The notes beneath the pieces were generated by a model that saw nothing but the letters and a program-made list of their open reading frames with translations, was not told where the DNA came from and did not search any database. DNA of 44,105 bases from DAIOFH01 sp036745875 (lineage in GTDB: Bacteria > Planctomycetota > SZUA-567), in assembly GCA_036745875.1 (NCBI GenBank), contig DAIOFH010000017.1:1-44105 (forward strand). Direction: 5' to 3'. Made by a program: the position numbers and the translations under genes. Numbering within the stretch: position 1 is the first letter of the stretch; each line of letters starts with the position of its first letter. Positions 40,099-44,105 of the stretch are shown in pieces.

Positions 40099-40623
40099 TC
40101 ACGACTCCTTTTGTTTACCGATTTCACATGATCCGTCTTCGGATGCGCTGCATACGCGGCAACGGCCCGATGTACGGCAATCGGCCAGATGCCCTTCCTT
40201 AAAACTGTCAAGCCAATTTTCCGCGTTGCGCGGACATGTTTTGACGAAATTGGCAAAATCAACCAGCTTGTCGACTATCTCCCGGGGTATCGAATGCTCC
40301 ATACCGCAGGCGGCTTCCTCCGCAACCCCTTCCTCAACACTAAGGACTTCAGTAAAGAAATCCTTCAGGGCCGAGTGCCTGCTCACCACGTCCTCGGCTA
40401 TTTTTCTACCTTCAAGCGTTAAGGTCACCGCTTCATAAGGCGAATAGTTGATAAGGTTCAACTGCCCAAGCGATTTCAGCGCGGCGGTCACGGTCGATTT
40501 GTGGACCTTCAGGTTTTCCGCAATATCCCTGGAATGGGCATGCTTATCGTGCCTGCACAGATGATAAATAGCCTCAAGGTAATCTTCCAACGCCGCGGTC
40601 AAGCCAGGTGTCGATTTTCGCAA
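40099..40623 (-). CDS. DtxR/MntR-family metal-dependent repressor with Cys-rich tail
   Basis: A 174-residue winged-helix iron- or manganese-dependent regulator. An N-terminal HTH (AHSRDIAENLKVHKSTVTAALKSLGQLNLI) is followed by the dimerisation/metal domain. Metal ligands seen are Asp14 (LEDYLEAIY, the MntR-type position) and Cys106, Glu109 and His110 (ACGMEH, the DtxR-type set), an unusual mixture. Instead of an SH3 domain, the C-terminus is short and carries Cys149, Cys155, Cys158 and Cys166 (C-x5-C-x2-C-x7-C), which could bind Zn or an Fe-S cluster. The start is a TTG at 40623 with AGGGA about 8 nt upstream; no in-frame ATG gives an intact first helix. It is the first gene of the feo operon and likely autoregulates it. 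Confidence 0.88.
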   Translation of the reverse strand: MRKSTPGLTAALEDYLEAIYHLCRHDKHAHSRDIAENLKVHKSTVTAALKSLGQLNLINYSPYEAVTLTLEGRKIAEDVVSRHSALKDFFTEVLSVEEGVAEEAACGMEHSIPREIVDKLVDFANFVKTCPRNAENWLDSFKEGHLADCRTSGRCRVCSASEDGSCEIGKQKES

Positions 40624-40657
40624 GATACTATCCCTTATTCTATGTTTTGCGCCTCAA

Positions 40658-40686
40658 ACTATATAATAACTGTCGTCCTAAAGCAA
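40658..40686 (-). promoter_or_regulatory. Sigma-70-like promoter of the dtxR-feoAAB operon
   Basis: On the minus strand TTGCTT (40681-40686) is separated by exactly 17 nt from TATAGT (40658-40663). The predicted start of transcription is near 40651, about 28 nt ahead of the TTG start codon. The close spacing leaves room for the regulator to bind over the promoter, but I see no clear palindromic box. Confidence 0.65.
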
Positions 40687-40812
40687 GGATTTTCCGCAAA
40701 AAAATTTGTTTTATAAAACTTATTCGCAAAGGGTATTGTCATAATCTTAACAGGATGCCTCCGGGCACCATGCTAAAATTTGTTACCTATTATATTGTAT
40801 AAAGATATCACA

Positions 40813-41811
40813 TTACCAACGAATCAGCGCCGAAGCCCAGGTCATGCCGCCGCCAAACGCCACCAACGCCAACAGGTCGCCCTGCTTCAACGCACCACCC
40901 TTTTTGGCTTCATCCAGTGCGATCGGGACAGTTGCGGAGGATGTATTGCCGTAGCGGTCAAGATTCATGAAGATTTTTTCAATCGGTATATCCAAATGCT
41001 TGGCTGCGCTCTCGATGATTCTCGCGTTCATCTGGTGCGGAATGATGAGGTTGATGTCGTCGCGGGTGAGGTTGCAGCGTTTGAGAGATTCATTGACAAG
41101 CATGACGATCTTGCTGATGGCGTTCTTGTAAACGGCACGACCTTCGAGCTTGATGTACTGGAGGTGGTTGTCGATCATCTCGTAGCTGGCCGGAATGCGG
41201 GAGCCGCCGCCTGGTAGAATCATCAGGTCCGCGCCCGAACCGTCTGCGGCAAAATGCGTGTCGATGATGCAACTGCCGTTGTCGTCCGCCGCCGAGATCA
41301 CCGCCGCGCCCGCACCATCCCCGAAGAGGATGCAGGTGTTGCGGTCGGTGTAGTCGGTGATGCGGGTAAGCGTTTCCGCGCCGACGATGAGGACGTGCTT
41401 GGCTGTATTGGCCGCGATCGCCGTTCTCGCCACGGCGAGGGCGTAAATAAAGCCGGAGCATGCGGCGGCAAGGTCGAAGGCCGGCACCTGGCGGCAGCCG
41501 AGGCTGTGCTGAATGCGGCAGGCGGTGGCGGGGAAAACCGTGTCCGCCGTCACGGTCGCGACGATGATCTGGTCAATGTCTTCCGGGGTCAGGCCGGCGT
41601 CGGCGATAGCACGTTTAGCAGCTTCATGCGCCAGGTCGCTGGTTGCCTGGTCTGGCGCAGCCATTCGGCGTTCGATAATGCCGGTGCGCTGACGTATCCA
41701 TTCGTCGGAGGTCTCCACCAGGCTTTCGAGATATGAGTTTGTGATGCGTTTTTCAGGCAAATAGCTGCCGGTGCCGGAAACCCTGGCCTGGCGGAACGTG
41801 TACTGGTTCAT
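40813..41811 (-). CDS. fabH: 3-oxoacyl-ACP synthase III
   Basis: A 332-residue KAS III. The catalytic triad is Cys118 (DLAAACSGFIYAL), His259 (LIIPHQMN) and Asn289 (RYGNTSSA). GTGSYLPEKRITN at the N-terminus and FGGGMTWASALIRW at the C-terminus are typical FabH. It condenses acetyl-CoA or a branched acyl-CoA with malonyl-ACP to start fatty-acid synthesis. The ATG at 41811 has AAAGGA 6 nt upstream; a longer frame upstream is not supported. It is not next to plsX, fabD or acpP. The primer specificity cannot be told. A good promoter lies at 41891-41919. Confidence 0.93.
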   Translation of the reverse strand: MNQYTFRQARVSGTGSYLPEKRITNSYLESLVETSDEWIRQRTGIIERRMAAPDQATSDLAHEAAKRAIADAGLTPEDIDQIIVATVTADTVFPATACRIQHSLGCRQVPAFDLAAACSGFIYALAVARTAIAANTAKHVLIVGAETLTRITDYTDRNTCILFGDGAGAAVISAADDNGSCIIDTHFAADGSGADLMILPGGGSRIPASYEMIDNHLQYIKLEGRAVYKNAISKIVMLVNESLKRCNLTRDDINLIIPHQMNARIIESAAKHLDIPIEKIFMNLDRYGNTSSATVPIALDEAKKGGALKQGDLLALVAFGGGMTWASALIRW

Positions 41812-41844
41812 AGCTGTCCTTTGGAAAGAAACAATATCCCTACT

Positions 41845-41863
41845 TTCCCCTACTCGAGGGGAA
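41845..41863 (-). promoter_or_regulatory. Hairpin in the fabH 5' leader
   Basis: TTCCCCT (41845-41851) pairs with AGGGGAA (41857-41863), loop ACTCG, between the predicted fabH promoter and its start codon. A small stem; its role is unknown. Confidence 0.35.
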
Positions 41864-41890
41864 CGGCGTCCATAGTAACAAATCAGGCAA

Positions 41891-41919
41891 AGCATAATTC
41901 TTTTCGCAATTCAATGCAA
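41891..41919 (-). promoter_or_regulatory. Sigma-70-like promoter for fabH
   Basis: On the minus strand TTGCAT (41914-41919) is separated by 17 nt from TATGCT (41891-41896). Transcription would begin near 41884, about 73 nt ahead of the ATG at 41811. Confidence 0.6.
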
Positions 41920-41929
41920 GAATCTGATT

Positions 41930-42184
41930 TCATGGAGAAAAAATAGCATGGAATACGGTATACTGTAATCATGGTGGCACGTAACCGCGGCGGAACGAAT
42001 TCAGCCGGTGGTTTTCTTAAGGTTTCGGTCGCTCACGGCGGATTGTGCATACACCGACAAAAAAGACCAGAGGAAAAATTTCCGCACGTTATGCCCATAC
42101 CCCGTAAGCCGTGCTTATGGCACACGATATGCTTCGTACAATTGCGGTTTAATTGGTAAAATCCATCAAAGATTTTTTTTAAAT
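41930..42184. other. Gene-free stretch between the fabH and cheW promoters
   Basis: No convincing open frame, RNA gene or terminator is visible in this about 250-bp interval. A partial palindrome, TACGGTATACTGTA (about 41953-41966), is the only notable site and may be an operator or a TATACT -10 without a matching -35. Confidence 0.4.
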
Positions 42185-42213
42185 TTGTATTATTCATCCG
42201 GTTTCTGTACTAT
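42185..42213 (+). promoter_or_regulatory. Sigma-70-like promoter for cheW
   Basis: TTGTAT (42185-42190), 17-nt spacer, TACTAT (42208-42213). Transcription would start near 42220, 55 nt ahead of the cheW ATG. No sigma-28-type motif is seen. Confidence 0.6.
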
Positions 42214-42274
42214 CTTAAGCTATGTTTTGTAAGAGTCGCTGACTGGTTAAATCATAAATCCCAAGGAGACGAAA

Positions 42275-42763
42275 ATGACCGCCGAAACAAAGAAGAAACT
42301 GGAAGGGAAGTATCTTACATTTGTCCTTGGCGATGAAGAATATGGTATTGATGCGCTCAAGGTCGGCGGCATCCTCAGCTTGCAGCCGATTACGCCGATC
42401 CCCCAGACACCGCATTATTTCAAGGGCGTCATCACCGTTCGCGGCAAAGTCGCGCCGGTCATCAGCGCCCGCCTGAAATTGGGCATGTACGAGGTGGAGG
42501 ACACTCCGGAAACGTGCATTATTCTCGTCACGCTGAAAAACGCCTGGGCGGGAATGATCGTCGACACTGTCAGGGACGTCATCGACATCAAGGGCGAGGA
42601 AATCGAACCCCCGCCGGCGATGGGCGGCTTTGACGAACGCGAGGTCATTGGCCTTGCCAAAAGCGGTGACAAGGTGAAAATCCTCATCGATATCGACGAG
42701 ACCCTGTCCGAAGTGTCGAACTACGCACAGGGCTTTGACGAAAACCTGGAAGATGTCGGATAA
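42275..42763 (+). CDS. cheW: Chemotaxis coupling protein CheW
   Basis: A 162-residue single-domain CheW. LTFVLGDEEYGIDALKVGGIL, FKGVITVRGKVAPVISARLKLGM, ETCIILVTLKNAWAGMIVDTVRDV and LIDIDETL follow the CheW core, which links MCPs to CheA. AAGGAG 8 nt upstream supports the ATG at 42275. No cheA, cheY, cheR or cheB lies in the window; the MCP at 33257 is a possible partner. The gene has its own promoter and seems to be a stand-alone copy. Confidence 0.92.
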   Translation: MTAETKKKLEGKYLTFVLGDEEYGIDALKVGGILSLQPITPIPQTPHYFKGVITVRGKVAPVISARLKLGMYEVEDTPETCIILVTLKNAWAGMIVDTVRDVIDIKGEEIEPPPAMGGFDEREVIGLAKSGDKVKILIDIDETLSEVSNYAQGFDENLEDVG

Positions 42764-42889
42764 CACCAAAAGTGTTCCGATCCGAATTATTGACCAAGCC
42801 GAGGCATTCGTTGCTCCGGTTTGCTCATGAAACGACGCGCTTACAAACGAAAAACCATGCGGGGAGAACGCATTAGAGGAAGATCGGCA

Positions 42890-43183
42890 ATGGCTACATT
42901 TTTTATGGTGCAAATCCGTATACTCGACAAGAAGCACCAGGCGGCCTGTGACGAGTATATTTCCAAGATAAAGCCGATAGTCGAAGGCTTCGGCGGCCAG
43001 TACCTGATCCACAGCGAAGCAATCAAAAACATGCTTGGAACCTGGCAGCCGGACCGGATGATCGTCATCCAGTTTGAAAACAGGGACAAGTTGAAAGCCT
43101 GCTTTTCGTCAGCCGAATACCGCACCGTCGCCGGCTTGCGGGAAAAGCACGTCTTCACCGATGCGATCATCGTGGAAGGGTAG
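42890..43183 (+). CDS. DUF1330-type small protein
   Basis: A 97-residue protein with the DUF1330 dimeric alpha/beta-barrel pattern: MVQIRILDKKHQAACDEY, KPIVEGFGGQYLIHSE, GTWQPDRMIVIQFEN, SSAEYRTVAGLREKH and DAIIVEG. The fold is related to dimeric ferredoxin-like barrels; the function of the family is not established. The ATG at 42890 has AGAGGA about 9 nt upstream; a longer upstream frame is rejected because it is compositionally unlike a protein. It lies between cheW and the flavodoxin/ferredoxin gene, which starts 52 nt later. Confidence 0.8.
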   Translation: MATFFMVQIRILDKKHQAACDEYISKIKPIVEGFGGQYLIHSEAIKNMLGTWQPDRMIVIQFENRDKLKACFSSAEYRTVAGLREKHVFTDAIIVEG

Positions 43184-43184
43184 T

Positions 43185-43209
43185 ACCGCAATCGACAATG
43201 GTCAATTGT
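43185..43209 (+). repeat. 25-nt dispersed repeat, copy 2 (at the DUF1330 3' end)
   Basis: It starts one base after the DUF1330 stop codon. It reads ACCGCAATCGA, then CAAT, then GGTCAATTGT, 22 of 25 positions identical to the copy at 20169-20193. Internally GACAAT and ATTGTC can pair (about 43194-43199 with 43205-43210). Confidence 0.6.
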
Positions 43210-43235
43210 CAAAGCAGTTCCGAGGCCGAGGCCAC

Positions 43236-44051
43236 ATGTTGATCAGTGCAACAAACCTCCTTTATTTCAGCCCCACCCGCACCACCCAGGCCATCGTCAG
43301 GACGATAGCACAGGGCGTTGGCCTGCCGACGCGGGAATTCGATTTCACCCACCTTTCGACCTCGCCCGCCACTCCGGTATTCGGACAAAACGAACTGGCT
43401 GTCGTCGGGCTTCCCGTCTATATGGGCCGTGTACCGTCTGCCGCCAACGCCTATCTTCGCACACTCAACGCGGAAGGTGCACCATGCATTGTGGTCGGAG
43501 TATACGGCAACAGGGCGTTTGACGATTATCTCGTCGAGCTGGAGGATATCCTGCGAGAACAAGGCTTTCTCCCCGTGGCGGCGGCCGCGTTTATTGGCGA
43601 ACATTCCATTACCTCCGCCCTCGGCACTGGCAGACCAAACCCGGACGACCTCGCCCTGGCGACCGAATTCGGCAAACACACGGCCAACAAACTAGAGGCG
43701 GCGGACAGCGTTCCGGTCCTTGCCGCAGGGAAGATTCCCGGCAACCGGCCCTATGAGACATATTCCGCCAAGGCGAGCAAAAAGAAGGATGGGGAAAAAG
43801 TGGCAAACGGCCCGACCGTGGACGACCTCTGCACCAACTGCAAGCTCTGCGTCTCCGTCTGCCCGATAGACAACATCAATCCTGACAATGTCAGGGATAT
43901 CAACCCTTATGAGTGCCTGCGCTGCCATGCCTGCGTCCGCAACTGCCCGGCAGACGCGATCCGCTTTCTCAAACCAGGGTTCATTCGGCATGTCAAGGAT
44001 CTGGAAAACAGCTTTTCAAAGCCGGACAAGACGCCCTTGCTCGTTCTTTAA
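43236..44051 (+). CDS. EFR1-type flavodoxin-ferredoxin fusion protein
   Basis: A 271-residue redox protein. The N-terminal flavodoxin-like domain (about 1-160) has LLYFSPTRTTQAIV as its FMN phosphate loop and VVGLPVYMGRVP; the C-terminus is a two-cluster ferredoxin with CTNCKLCVSVCP (from Cys199) and CLRCHACVRNCP (from Cys227), enough cysteines for two [4Fe-4S]. This EFR1 arrangement is typical of anaerobes and shuttles electrons between flavin and iron-sulfur partners. The start at 43236 has a weak GAGGCC site. No hydrogenase or reductase partner is near. The gene is complete, with stop at 44049-44051. Confidence 0.88.
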   Translation: MLISATNLLYFSPTRTTQAIVRTIAQGVGLPTREFDFTHLSTSPATPVFGQNELAVVGLPVYMGRVPSAANAYLRTLNAEGAPCIVVGVYGNRAFDDYLVELEDILREQGFLPVAAAAFIGEHSITSALGTGRPNPDDLALATEFGKHTANKLEAADSVPVLAAGKIPGNRPYETYSAKASKKKDGEKVANGPTVDDLCTNCKLCVSVCPIDNINPDNVRDINPYECLRCHACVRNCPADAIRFLKPGFIRHVKDLENSFSKPDKTPLLVL

Positions 44052-44105
44052 ATGCTTTAGCCGCCTGCCGCAAAAACTCCGCACCAATAAAATATATAAA
44101 AAACG

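Noticed and set aside
40753..40769. Small hairpin GG(a)TGCC-TCCG-GGCACC after fabH
   Set aside because: Bulged six-pair stem with no U-run on the fabH strand; not called a terminator.

Overview
The window is about 44 kb of dense, GC-rich bacterial chromosome with 33 protein-coding genes that I can support. I see no tRNA, rRNA, CRISPR array, integrase or transposase. Exported proteins with ordinary signal peptides, a periplasmic-type peptidyl-prolyl isomerase, TAXI/TRAP and Feo transport, and nucleotide-sugar genes point to a Gram-negative organism. Split transketolase, flavoredoxin-like, ferredoxin/flavodoxin and FeoAB proteins fit an anaerobe or facultative anaerobe. An MCP and a CheW imply chemotaxis. 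A PKD-repeat secreted protein and a giant FHA protein are reminiscent of the PVC group or Desulfobacterota-like lineages, but I cannot assign a phylum from this sequence alone.

Layout. (1) 195-5405, minus strand: a tight five-gene sugar/polyol operon (GPH-type symporter, Zn-dependent dehydrogenase, two transketolase halves, SDR dehydrogenase). It has no kinase, aldolase or isomerase. It is preceded by an 880-bp AT-rich gene-free region with a foldable leader. (2) 6288-14799, minus strand: a family 2 glycosyltransferase, a 998-residue FHA-domain protein of unknown role, phosphomannomutase/phosphoglucomutase, a flavoredoxin-like protein and a secreted PKD-repeat protein. (3) 14947-24028, mostly plus strand: aconitase B, a lone IscU/NifU-type scaffold, two nucleotide-sugar enzymes (an epimerase and RmlB), an oppositely oriented initiating sugar-phosphate transferase, a two-module membrane protein and MutL. 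(4) 24192-33090, plus strand: an S41 protease, FolC, a cyclophilin-FKBP fusion, trigger factor with a histidine-rich tail, ClpP and ClpX, which together form a folding and proteolysis block. (5) 33257-36716: an MCP and a TAXI-type binding protein transcribed divergently. (6) 36842-40623, minus strand: an iron operon reading dtxR-like regulator, feoA, feoA, feoB. (7) 40813-44051: FabH (minus), then CheW, a DUF1330 protein and an EFR1-type flavodoxin/ferredoxin (plus).

The most noteworthy items are the kinase-free split-transketolase operon, the iron operon (regulator with an added four-cysteine tail and mixed metal ligands, FeoB with a ~165-residue acidic insert), the uncharacterised FHA protein, the metal-binding tail on trigger factor, the divergent chemoreceptor/binding-protein pair, and several unexplained palindromes and a 25-nt repeat that sits directly on gene 3' ends. 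I found no clear-cut defence or mobile system.
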